A stretch of 12,409 nt of DNA from contig CAYLJJ010000138.1 in NCBI GenBank assembly GCA_964384025.1, forward strand, positions 1-12,409. The letters run 5' to 3'. Below are positions 1-7,300 of this stretch, piece after piece. A program made the position numbers and the translations under genes. Origin of the DNA: CAYLJJ01 sp964384025 (lineage in GTDB: Bacteria; Myxococcota_A; Bradymonadia; UBA7976; UBA1532). The notes under the pieces were generated by a model. The model did not search any database. It worked only from the letters and a program-made list of their open reading frames with translations, and had not been told where the DNA came from. Positions within the stretch are counted from its first letter, which is position 1. Each line of letters begins with the position of its first letter.

Positions 1-353
1 TGCTCCTCAACCAAAGGCTGCGCGCCAAGCTCGATAAGCTCTACAAGCTCAAGCGGCGGCGAGGGGAGAGCATCGATGACGACGCGCCCCTCTTCATCAG
101 CCGCAACGGCAACCGACTCTCGGCGCGCCAACTCCGCCACGCCTTCAAGGTTTGGCAAGGACGAGCAGGTATTGAACGCCTCTTTAACTTTCATGCCCTG
201 AGACATACTGCCTGCACCAATATCTATCGACAGAGCAAAGATATCCGGCTCGCTCAGCGTTTTGCCCGACATAAATCCATCCTGACCACTGCGATCTATA
301 CACATCCAACTGAAGAAGATCTGATGCAGTCTGTTGAGAGGCTCAACTGCTGA
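1..353 (+). CDS. Tyrosine recombinase/integrase, C-terminal part (5' end outside window)
   Basis: This is the last 116 residues of a tyrosine site-specific recombinase, read from base 3 and ending at TGA 351-353. The catalytic-domain signatures are visible: an HxxR motif in FHALRHTACT, then RFARHKSILTTAIYTH. The latter matches the family's second His (usually LGH, here RH) and the Tyr nucleophile in TxxIYTH. These enzymes cut and rejoin DNA through a 3'-phosphotyrosine to integrate or excise phages, ICEs and similar elements. The start, the N-terminal arm-binding domain and the first catalytic Arg lie upstream of the window. The gene faces the minus-strand replication genes tail to tail, an arrangement common at one end of an integrated element. 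Family assignment is confident. The class of element (phage, ICE or integron-like) cannot be decided from this fragment. Confidence 0.88.
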   Translation, partial: LLNQRLRAKLDKLYKLKRRRGESIDDDAPLFISRNGNRLSARQLRHAFKVWQGRAGIERLFNFHALRHTACTNIYRQSKDIRLAQRFARHKSILTTAIYTHPTEEDLMQSVERLNC

Positions 354-675
354 AGCCGCTGATGCCTGCCCGCTGAAATTTGCCTCGCCCATCGCTGATG
401 TCATTTTCGATCCTTTCCGTGGGTAGTTTTGGGATTTTTAGCCCGTTCGGAATGCACACCAGGAACCCTCTCTAAAACCGCCTACTTCTGTGGAGTTTTG
501 ACCCTCCCCCCCCTTTTGGCTCCATCCTTGGGAAAGCGGCAGTACGGGCCGAGCTTCTCCGCGCTTATGGGGCGCCTGAGCGCGCGGCTTCGCGTGGTTT
601 CGTGGAGGCGAACGGCCGCTTTTGAGGGTTTGTGGCCATTGAGGGGGCGTTCAAACCCCTTCAAATCATTGTAAA
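354..675. other. Gene-free gap between integrase and minus-strand operon
   Basis: This 322-bp stretch separates two convergent stop codons. I see no ORF with a convincing ribosome binding site. It contains a run of eight C (506-513) and a G/C-rich hairpin at 639-664 just beyond the last minus-strand gene. Such gaps beside integrase genes often hold the phage attachment site, but no second copy is in the window to prove this. Confidence 0.4.
639..664 (-). terminator. Hairpin downstream of the HTH gene, possible terminator
   Basis: The arms TTGAGGGGG (639-647) and CCCCTTCAA (656-664) pair over nine positions, with one mismatch in DNA that could be G-U in RNA, around an 8-base loop. The hairpin lies 12 bases past the stop of the minus-strand gene ending at 676. 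No T-tract follows on either strand, so a classical intrinsic terminator is not shown. Confidence 0.3.
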
Positions 676-1395
676 TTATCCTCCGTGCTCTCCAGAATCC
701 GAGTTCTCATCTTCCGTCTTCGCGTCCTGGCCCTCTCCCGCCGCAGGGCGCCTATTTGCTGTGTGCAATTCCTGAGATGTCGAGTGTGAAGAATCTGTTG
801 AGGGGGTTGATGGGGCCATAACCTCATCTGCAGGAGAAGAGATCTCCCCTCGAACCACGGCTCCAGTCCGTTGCGCCCTCAAAGTCTGCTTATGCCGCGT
901 CTGGATTTCTTCCAATGAGAGGGTCGTATGGATCTCTTGGCGTGTATCTGCCCCACCATTGATGAAGTTCTTGAGCCGTATCATCATGTTAAAGTCAGAA
1001 GGACTGTCAAAACGAACACGTCCCTCCTCTAACGACTCCTCAAACCCGCGGAGGTAGGTGTCGATGATCCTTAGCTCATCCTCTTTGCGCAGCGCCATCG
1101 CCGTCGAGCGTGCTTCGAGTACATCGCGCTCAACCTTGGCGTACAGCCGCTCCATCGCCTGTTTTCGACGCCGCGCGCAGTTGTGCGTCTTGGAGTAATG
1201 CGAGATCATCGCCCGCGTGACGCCAAACATATCGGCGACCTCTTTATGCGTCGGGTGATGCACATCAGCGGGCTTGCCGTCTGCGCCCATGACGACCTCG
1301 CCATGCACCAGGAGCCGATCCACCTCCACACGAGGGAAGGCGGGGCCGTCGATGTTCTTCGGGCGCCCACGTCCCCGCTTCTTTGGCTTGGTCAT
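676..1395 (-). CDS. HTH DNA-binding protein, possibly terminase-small-subunit-like
   Basis: This 239-aa protein starts MTKPKKRGRGRPK, an AT-hook-like basic tract. A helix-turn-helix candidate follows at about residues 47-70 (HPTHKEVADMFGVTRAMISHY), then a basic, probably helical segment. The last 60 residues are low-complexity (S/T/E/D-rich). I chose ATG 1393-1395: it forms an ATGA overlap with the stop of the gene upstream and has GGAGG about 6 bases before it. An ATG 21 bases further upstream exists but lacks such a site. The HTH plus a central segment (FNMMIRLKNFINGGADTRQE) recalls phage terminase small subunits and similar DNA-binding adaptors, but I cannot assign it firmly. It is the last gene of the minus-strand run and lies directly after two PD-(D/E)XK nuclease genes, with which it is probably co-translated. 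Confidence 0.75.
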   Translation of the reverse strand: MTKPKKRGRGRPKNIDGPAFPRVEVDRLLVHGEVVMGADGKPADVHHPTHKEVADMFGVTRAMISHYSKTHNCARRRKQAMERLYAKVERDVLEARSTAMALRKEDELRIIDTYLRGFEESLEEGRVRFDSPSDFNMMIRLKNFINGGADTRQEIHTTLSLEEIQTRHKQTLRAQRTGAVVRGEISSPADEVMAPSTPSTDSSHSTSQELHTANRRPAAGEGQDAKTEDENSDSGEHGG

Positions 1396-1730
1396 CGCCG
1401 CCTCCCCTCCCACCACTCGCTGATAAACTCCAAGAAGTCATCCAAGAGCAGGGTCACTGTAGCCTCAGCTCGATCATCACGAACAACAGCGATGGGGATC
1501 CGACCTTTGGGCGCGCCCCCTGCCGCTTGCCTGAGCGCGGCGCGCATATTGGGCTTCTTGCCACGCTTTGACTCAATCCAGAAGACAGGGCACTCCACAT
1601 CAGGCGCCTCCTTGCCGCTGCGGTATTGAAGGCCACGATGGATCTCCGCTCCAGGCATCGCCTTACGGAAACGATGGACGAGGCGACGCTCATACGCGAT
1701 GCCCTTCCTGCGAGAGTGTAGCCCGCCCAT
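1392..1730 (-). CDS. Small PD-(D/E)XK nuclease, Holliday-junction-resolvase-like
   Basis: This 112-aa protein has the layout of archaeal Hjc-like and phage resolvase-like PD-(D/E)XK nucleases. An early acidic residue sits in KGIAYERRL (E14), followed by APDVEC (D44) and WIESKRGKK (E53, K55), giving the E...D...ExK catalytic set. Family members cut branched DNA in a metal-dependent way, so branch resolution during replication or recombination is the likely role. The start is ATG 1728-1730, preceded by AAGGAGG at 7-base spacing and sharing one base with the upstream TGA (TGATG). A GTG just upstream would be too close to that site. The stop overlaps the next gene's ATG. Family membership is fairly confident; the substrate is inferred from length and motifs only. 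Confidence 0.82.
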   Translation of the reverse strand: MGGLHSRRKGIAYERRLVHRFRKAMPGAEIHRGLQYRSGKEAPDVECPVFWIESKRGKKPNMRAALRQAAGGAPKGRIPIAVVRDDRAEATVTLLLDDFLEFISEWWEGRRR

Positions 1731-2914
1731 CACTTAACCTCCTTCGCTGAGAAACGATGTGAGTGTGTGTGTTCGGCGATGGCTTCCAGCTCTGCCTTAA
1801 GCATGAGTATCTTTTGCTTTCCAAGGCTCCTGTTGCCATCTCTGACAAGCTCATCCAGAGCCTTCTTGTTGATGGTCACGACGTGAGGGATGACCTCTCG
1901 AACGCTCATCCCGAGGGCAGATGAGAGCGCGCGGAGAGTCGGGATGGGGGGATATCGCTTGGTGGAGGCGGTGATCATCTTGTAGCGCATGTTGCCGAGG
2001 AGCAGCAGATCTTGCTCCTTCAGGCGCAGCTTGAGGCGCTCTTCTAGTTCCCGCTTGCGAGCGGTGAGGATCTTGGTGACCAAGGCCAACTCCTCGCGCT
2101 CACGAGCGACCTTCAGCAGATCATCGAGATCCTCACAGATCATCCCCCGCTTGTTCTTGAGGGCGTCGGCATAGGCGGGGCAGTCAGCGCGGTGATCGCA
2201 CCACACACAGTTGGTGTTGAGGCGTGGAGGGAAGTGAGTCGCCTCTTCGGTCATGCTGCCCAACGCCTCGACATAGCGCTTCGTGGCGTCGAGCTGCTCT
2301 GGGGTGCGCTCAGTGGTCATGCGGATTCCATGACGGAGCATATCGAAGGTCAACCGCACCCTCTTCGCCCAGGGCCAGAGCTGCTGCGCGGCGAGGTGAT
2401 AGATCGACATCTGGAGGCTGTGATCGACCTCATCACGGCTAAAGAGCATCCGGTTGGTCTTGTAGTCGATGATCTCAATCGTCTCAGCGTCCACTCGATC
2501 CACCCGGTCGATGAAGCCCAGCACCTTGAAAGGCCCGATCATCAACTCAAAGCGGGCCTCAACAGCGAGCAGGTCTCGATGCTCAAGGGAGCCTTGGCGC
2601 AGAATGAAGGCTCGCAGGATCTCTAAGCCCTCCCCGAAGACCTTGAGGCTCATGAGCTCGTTTTCGATTGACGCCTGACGCCACAGCTCAACGGCGCGCT
2701 CTTCAGAGAGCGGACCCTCACGCTCCTCGCTTATGTGCTCCTTGACCAAGCGCTCCAACACCGCATGGACAGCCTTGCCAAAGCGCAACGGCAGGCTCGG
2801 CGCTGCGCGCTGCTTCTTGTCGATGTAGGAAAGCTTGAAGGAGAGCGGGCACTGCTCAAAGCGAGACAGGCGTGAGTAGGAGAGGTGTGCGTTCTTGAAG
2901 CGGCGATGTTGCAC
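1730..2914 (-). CDS. RecB/AddB/Cas4-type PD-(D/E)XK nuclease with Fe-S cluster cysteines
   Basis: This 394-aa protein has an N-terminal RecB-family nuclease domain. LSYSRLSRFEQCP (C22) is the typical opening, followed by FGKAVHAVLE (H50), an acidic residue in AVEARFEL (E119), GFIDRVD (D136), IIDYKT (D150, K152) and QMSIYHLA (Q168, Y172). C236, C239 and C245 (CVWCDHRADC) join C22 to make the CX(n)CX2CX5C pattern that binds a 4Fe-4S cluster in AddB, Cas4 and Dna2. Such enzymes are single-strand exonucleases or end-processing nucleases. Residues from about 260 form an extra helical, charged region not typical of Cas4. The start is GTG 2912-2914, chosen because GGAGG lies 6 bases upstream. No cas1 or cas2 is nearby, so a CRISPR role is unlikely. 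A copy of the 31-bp motif (2982-3012) lies 67 bases upstream. Confidence 0.88.
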   Translation of the reverse strand: MQHRRFKNAHLSYSRLSRFEQCPLSFKLSYIDKKQRAAPSLPLRFGKAVHAVLERLVKEHISEEREGPLSEERAVELWRQASIENELMSLKVFGEGLEILRAFILRQGSLEHRDLLAVEARFELMIGPFKVLGFIDRVDRVDAETIEIIDYKTNRMLFSRDEVDHSLQMSIYHLAAQQLWPWAKRVRLTFDMLRHGIRMTTERTPEQLDATKRYVEALGSMTEEATHFPPRLNTNCVWCDHRADCPAYADALKNKRGMICEDLDDLLKVAREREELALVTKILTARKRELEERLKLRLKEQDLLLLGNMRYKMITASTKRYPPIPTLRALSSALGMSVREVIPHVVTINKKALDELVRDGNRSLGKQKILMLKAELEAIAEHTHSHRFSAKEVK

Positions 2915-2950
2915 CTTCGGCCTCCAGATCTACTGCGCATGCAGACCCCT

Positions 2951-3775
2951 TCAAGCGCGGCGAAGAGGCCCTACATAATGAATAGAGCTGGAATGGCCCT
3001 TCAGTGAGACGCTGCCGCTGAACTTTTTTTGATTTTCTTTGCCGACCTCAAACGAAGTCACCGTCGCGCCAGGGAAGGCGGCGGAGATCGCCGCGATCGT
3101 AGCCGCGTCACGCAGGCTGAGTTCCTTGCGCTCTCTGCGGCCTGTGTACTCAGGGACCAGCCAGATCTCGCCAGCGTCGCAGGCGATGCAGACCTCGGCG
3201 TCCAGAGCCTTGAAGGAGGTGATCTCCTCTCTGAGCGCTGAGAGCTGCGCGGCCATGGGCGCTGAGGAACCCTCGACTCGAGCGCTGTCCCTCGAAGGCT
3301 GGGCGGGGTGAGGCTGAATCTTTCTCGGCTTTGGAGAACGAGGCCTTGGCGGCTTGGGCTCCTGGCGATGGCCGAAGAGATCCACGTTAAGGGCCCCAGG
3401 AGCGCCCACAGACGCCTCCTCGCCTTCGGTTGGTGGGTGGGTAGCCATCCGGTCAAGGATGCGACCAGACGTGACCTGAGGGGCCTCAGCGTCGATTCTG
3501 CTCAACGGAGCCTCGCAGGATATCGCATCAGAAGGCCCTGAGACGCCCATAGGCGCGTCTTCTCCTCCAGTTGGAGGGTTGGTAGCCCTCTGCCCCAAGG
3601 ATCGTTCAGAGGGGCGCTGTGGGCCTCGCTGAGCGTTTCGCTTGAGCCACTCAACGCACATGAGCCTGCTTGGTAGGTCGCAAGCACCGCTGTTGTGATA
3701 GTGCTGACAGCGCTTGGAGCCTGCGGTATGGGGCAGATACTCGGAGCAGCTGAACTCAGCCTCAGGCTCAATCAT
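2951..3775 (-). CDS. Hypothetical protein with N-terminal Cys cluster and internal repeat
   Basis: I do not recognise this 274-aa protein. Residues 1-50 contain C10, C23, C32 and C40 with nearby His (KRCQHYHNSGAC), a possible metal site. Residues 50-175 are low-complexity and Pro/Arg/Ser-rich. They carry two copies of a roughly 20-residue unit, ATNPPTGGEDAPMGV at about 64 and ATHPPTEGEEASVGA at about 111, mirrored at DNA level. Residues 178-274 look like a compact domain (VCIACDAGEIWLVPEY...) of unknown fold. ATG 3773-3775 has AAGGAGG at 6-base spacing, so the start is secure, and it overlaps the stop of the 55-aa gene upstream by 8 bases. Its 3' end contains the 31-bp motif that precedes the next gene. 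The position between helicase and nuclease genes suggests an accessory role in DNA metabolism, but that is inference. Confidence 0.72.
   Translation of the reverse strand: MIEPEAEFSCSEYLPHTAGSKRCQHYHNSGACDLPSRLMCVEWLKRNAQRGPQRPSERSLGQRATNPPTGGEDAPMGVSGPSDAISCEAPLSRIDAEAPQVTSGRILDRMATHPPTEGEEASVGAPGALNVDLFGHRQEPKPPRPRSPKPRKIQPHPAQPSRDSARVEGSSAPMAAQLSALREEITSFKALDAEVCIACDAGEIWLVPEYTGRRERKELSLRDAATIAAISAAFPGATVTSFEVGKENQKKFSGSVSLKGHSSSIHYVGPLRRA
2982..3012 (-). promoter_or_regulatory. Copy D of 31-bp bipartite promoter-like motif
   Basis: On the minus strand this reads GCGTCTCA, 11 bases, then TTCCAGCTCTAT. It lies inside the 3' end of the 274-aa gene and 67 bases before the GTG of the RecB-like nuclease gene. 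A tract of A residues followed by GTTC lies just upstream (about 3013-3027), as for copy B. Confidence 0.6.
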
Positions 3776-3935
3776 CGTTCGCCTCCTTGGACGAATCGGC
3801 CCGGTTATTCACAGACTCCTCTTCATCAGCGAACAGGCCCCGCGAAGCCAAGTCGAGTATGACGCGAGCGAGCAGGGTGGTGGCGCGTTGGCGACGCTGA
3901 GCGGGGGTAGGGGCGTTAGCTTGGTGACGGCTCAT
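3768..3935 (-). CDS. Small 55-aa protein of unknown function
   Basis: This short ORF begins MSRHQANAPTPAQRRQRA and ends with an acidic, Asn/Ser-rich tail (...SSKEANDD). The first half is basic and could form an amphipathic helix (RATTLLARVILDLASRGLF); no known domain is recognised. ATG 3933-3935 is preceded by AGGAG at 6-base spacing. The stop TGA (3768-3770) lies 8 bases inside the following 274-aa gene, a normal coupling arrangement. Copy A of the 31-bp motif is 29 bases upstream, so this is the first gene of a transcription unit running to 676. The start signal, overlap and promoter-like motif make it credible despite its size. Confidence 0.7.
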   Translation of the reverse strand: MSRHQANAPTPAQRRQRATTLLARVILDLASRGLFADEEESVNNRADSSKEANDD

Positions 3936-3964
3936 GAACAGCTCCTGGCGGGGGTTGCATATAG

Positions 3965-3995
3965 ATAGAGCTGAATCCGCGCAGAAATGAGACGC
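3965..3995 (-). promoter_or_regulatory. Copy A of 31-bp bipartite promoter-like motif
   Basis: On the minus strand this reads GCGTCTCA, 11 bases, then ATTCAGCTCTAT, ending 29 bases before the ATG of the 55-aa gene. The spacing between the two conserved blocks is identical in all four copies. Confidence 0.65.
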
Positions 3996-4022
3996 AGCGC
4001 GCGAACCGGCGCAGTAAGTTTT

Positions 4023-4280
4023 AGGCGAGGGGGGGTGGTCATCAGGCTGGGGCCGTGACCAAAAGTACCTACATAAATAAGTATCAGTAGGTACTTCTTG
4101 TCACGGGCAACCTCGCAGTCTTGCCCTCAGGCGATGGGGGTGTTTGGTCATCAGGTCACGGGCAGTTTCACCGTCTCGCTTGAAGGCGATGGAGGGGAGG
4201 TGATGATCATCAGATCGAGAGCTTCCGCAGCATGTGAACTGACGCAGCAAGGTAGGCGATGGAGGTGAGGATCGTCAGGT
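4023..4280. repeat. Array of four short degenerate direct repeats (iteron-like)
   Basis: AGGCGA(T)GG with a G-rich tail, followed 16-23 bases later by TCATCAG or TCGTCAG, occurs starting at 4023, 4129, 4184 and 4254. Between units lie fragments matching the 3' end of the primase-helicase gene: 4156-4179 matches 4333-4356 with two mismatches over 24 bases. Spacing is irregular, so this is not a CRISPR array. It may be an iteron-like replication region or decayed tandem duplications. Confidence 0.6.
4053..4106. repeat. Hairpin 1: 20-bp inverted repeat, imperfect
   Basis: The left arm 4053-4072 and right arm 4087-4106 pair at 18 of 20 positions around a 14-base loop. The right arm is identical to that of hairpin 2. 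Read on the minus strand with the flanking bases, it still encodes LPVTRSTY and a stop, the same C-terminus as the primase-helicase. This suggests duplication of that gene's 3' end. Confidence 0.8.
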
Positions 4281-4285
4281 CAGGG

Positions 4286-4338
4286 CCGTGACAAGAAGTA
4301 CCTACATAAGTAATATCAGTAGGTACTTCTTGTCACGG
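4286..4338. repeat. Hairpin 2: perfect 20-bp inverted repeat at the primase-helicase stop codon
   Basis: Left arm CCGTGACAAGAAGTACCTAC (4286-4305) is the exact reverse complement of 4319-4338, around a 13-base loop. The gene's last residues (PVTRSTY) are encoded by the right arm, and the TGA stop (4316-4318) lies in the loop. No T-tract follows, so if it ends transcription it is not a canonical intrinsic terminator. Confidence 0.85.
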
Positions 4339-7300
4339 GCAGCTTCACCGCCTCGCGCAACAAACCAGCGATCTTCTCAGACATAGATATCTGACCTGAC
4401 CGGCATCGGCTGAGATATGAACGACTACATTTTACGGCTTTGGCAGCAGCGCTGATGCTTCCAAAAAACACAACGATGTCATTCAACTCCTCGACACCCA
4501 TCGCGGATTTTGACGGCGGCCTGCCCTGAGGTATGCGCCTGACATCAACAGCGTCGTTCGTCCAGCCTGAGCCTCCAGGCGGCACGATCCCGATATGCAG
4601 GGCTCGCCCAGGGCGTGTTCGATGGACTGTGCGGAGTCGCCCATGGGCCTGCTCAAGTTCAGCCCGACAGAGACCATAGCTGCGCTTGTCGTTGTCTTGA
4701 GGCAGGCCGAGGAAGTCCATGTCGTTGCGCACTTGCCCGATGTTGGGCCAGGCGTCACCGAGGGTGACGAGGGCATCAGCGTCGGCCATATGATTGAGCC
4801 CACGCACCGCGCCGTAGTGACCGAGGATGAACTCACCTCCCCAGCCTGAGAGGAGGGGCAACAGCGCGGCGCGCAGGGCATCTAGCGCGGCTTCAGGCTG
4901 CTTGCTGTCTCTCCATGCGGCCAACGCGGCGACATCGTTGGGGTGAAGGATGACATCAAGGGCGAGGCGAATGGGCCTGATGGTGATTAAGCCCACCTTC
5001 TTCGCTCGTGGATCCTCCTTAATCCAGTCGATGAGGTGGCGCATGGCGCTGATGAGCCCTGTCTCTGCCTGCAGCTTGTTCTCAGGGAGCCAGCGCTTAC
5101 GGTTCGCGCTCTTGAAGACCAGGACGGTTCGTTTAATGGGAGCGCCATCCCCAGCGGTGAAGGTGTGTATGTGGGGCGTGTAGCCGATGGCCTTCTCATA
5201 GATGGCGGCGTTGAGCTCGACGTTGGCGTCAAGGATGACCACAGCTCCGTAGCGCTTGAGGGCGGCGTTGAGGGTGCGACGAGTGGAAGTGATGAGCAGG
5301 ACATCTTTGTTCTTGCGATGCTCAACGACGCCGACCACAGGAAGCTTCTCCTCCTTGAGCGCTTGATGAATGGTCCTCAGCACCTTGGAGGCGTCGCCGA
5401 TCATCTTGGCGAGGCTGAAGCTCTGTCGAGCCTTTGCGAGCTCTGTCATCTTGATGGGCGGCGCGGTGCTGCGCTCATCTTGAAGAGGCGCGTGCTCAGC
5501 ACACTCAACGAGATCCCCTTCGATCTGCGCGGCGATCTGAGCGTCCATGAGGACGGCTTGCTCTACTTGGTCGGCGAAGCGGCGTAGCCCATCAGCGAGC
5601 GGTGTCGCCTCATCCTCTTCAAAAGGCGACTCGATCCAAGCACGCGCGGCTTGAAGAGCGGGGAGCAGCGCCTTGGTGTATTCCTTCTCGAAGTAGGACA
5701 GGGCGCCCTCTGTATCGCTGAGGTCCTTGAGGCCGATCTCTGTGGTCTGAAGGAGATAGGGTGGCTCATCAATAGCGAGCAACCCTGTGCTCCCTGCGGC
5801 GGCGTCTAGAGCGCTGATCAGCGCATGAGGCCCTACTGTCACGCGCGCATCTTCAGGCCCCTCAACGCCGCTGCAGGCGGTGCAGGTGAACAGGTGTGGG
5901 CATGGTCTGCTCCAGCGCCCCTCACAGAGATCACGCTTCATGGACTGGCCACCCGCGACGAGCAGCGACGCGTTCTTATGGAAGTGGCAGACAGGCGTGC
6001 CGTCATCGTTGAGCACGGAGAGGGGGCCAAAGAGGCGCTTGACGCTGACGCCCTTGGCTTCCAGGTCACGTTGGATCTGAATGGCGAGCGTGGTCTTATC
6101 AACGGAGATGGCGGTCTTAGAACCCAGGGGAGCGCGCTTCCCGGTCGCCTTGCCTGAGGCGTAGGGCTTGTTGGCGCGCTCAACCGCGATGGCGATCAAG
6201 GCCCTCGTCTTCCCAAGACCACACTCTGCGCCGATGAGCGTTAAGCTGTCGGGGGCCTTGCGGATCGCCTCCTCTATCGCGGCGGTCGTCTCCTCAACAG
6301 AGCGGCAGGTCTCAGGCGCGGAGAGCTTGGTCAAGGCCCGCAGCTGCGTCTCCATCCCCCTCGAGGTCACATCATCAATCGCCGCGGCGACCTCTGGCCA
6401 CTCGCGCCTGAGCTGCGTGAAGCCTGTGGCGGGTTGACCTGAGAGCCTGCGCTTAACAGTGCTGCGGGCGCCGTCTTCGCGATCCTCTGTTCGTGTGTCA
6501 GCGCCTGTCGCTAATGAGATCGCGCGGCACAGGGTGGGGATATGCTCAGGCGGCACTTGACGAGAGAGGAGGGCGCCCGCGATGGCCATAAAGAGCGTGT
6601 GCCACTCGGTCTGGACCTTCAGCACGGCCTCAGCGATCACCTCTACCTTGTCACGCCAGAACTCAGGCGCCTCCTTGCTCCAGTCAATGGGAGGGATGCG
6701 CTTGGGCGTTGATGTACAGCTCTTGGCTTGGCTGGGCTTGGAGGTCTTCCCCAACTCCAAAAGCTCCCACTCTGACTCAGGCGGGAGAGGCAGCAGCTCG
6801 ATGGGCCGCATCTTCTCCAGATTCATCCACGATGAGCGATAGCGCGCCCCATCTCGCCTGACATGGGGGAGGCGAAAGTGCCGCGTCCAGTCGCGGCAGG
6901 GCCAATCCACACGCAGCCCAGCCTGCTCAAGCTCAAGGAACCAGCGCCGGATATAGGGCTCGACCTCTTGAACAGGGATGGGCTTAGCGAGGGGCTGCAC
7001 GACACGAGCGCCGTGCGCTGTGTGATAGACGCCCGCCGTCTTTAGGATCTCCATGCCCTGATACATGTAGATCGCCTCAGCCGCCGTCTCATCGGTCCAG
7101 AGCACATGCCCTGGGTTATCAACATCACAGAAGAGCACATCGACCTCGACCGGGCGCGGGAACTGAGGCAGGCCAGGCTTGTTGATGCGGGGCTGATATC
7201 TTGCCTCCTTGACGACGTAGGTTACGAGGTGGGCGTCGGTGAGATATTTGCGGTTGAGCGCCTCACGGACCTCAGTAACGCGATAGCTCTCAGGCGCATC

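Larger units (their letters stand above)
3936..4315. other. Intergenic region with promoter-like motif, hairpins and direct repeats
   Basis: This stretch of about 380 bp between the primase-helicase stop and the 55-aa gene holds no credible ORF. From left to right it contains copy A of the bipartite motif (3965-3995), hairpin 1 (4053-4106), direct-repeat units and the left arm of hairpin 2. It separates two minus-strand units and is a candidate for a terminator, an origin or both. Confidence 0.7.

Noticed and set aside
1183..1629. 148-codon plus-strand frame across two minus-strand genes
   Set aside because: It spans the junction of two coupled genes with strong start signals and nuclease motifs, so it is a shadow.
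3538..3545. Fifth copy of the bipartite motif (TGAGACGC present)
   Set aside because: The second block is absent at the required 11-base spacing, and the site is inside a gene far from any start codon.
4023..4338. CRISPR array
   Set aside because: Repeats are degenerate, irregularly spaced (55-106 bases) and mixed with duplicated coding fragments; there are no uniform repeat-spacer units. The Cas4-like nuclease stands without cas1 or cas2.
5036..5587. 183-codon plus-strand frame inside the primase-helicase gene
   Set aside because: Antisense to a protein with clear helicase motifs; no recognisable domain and no sign of independent expression.
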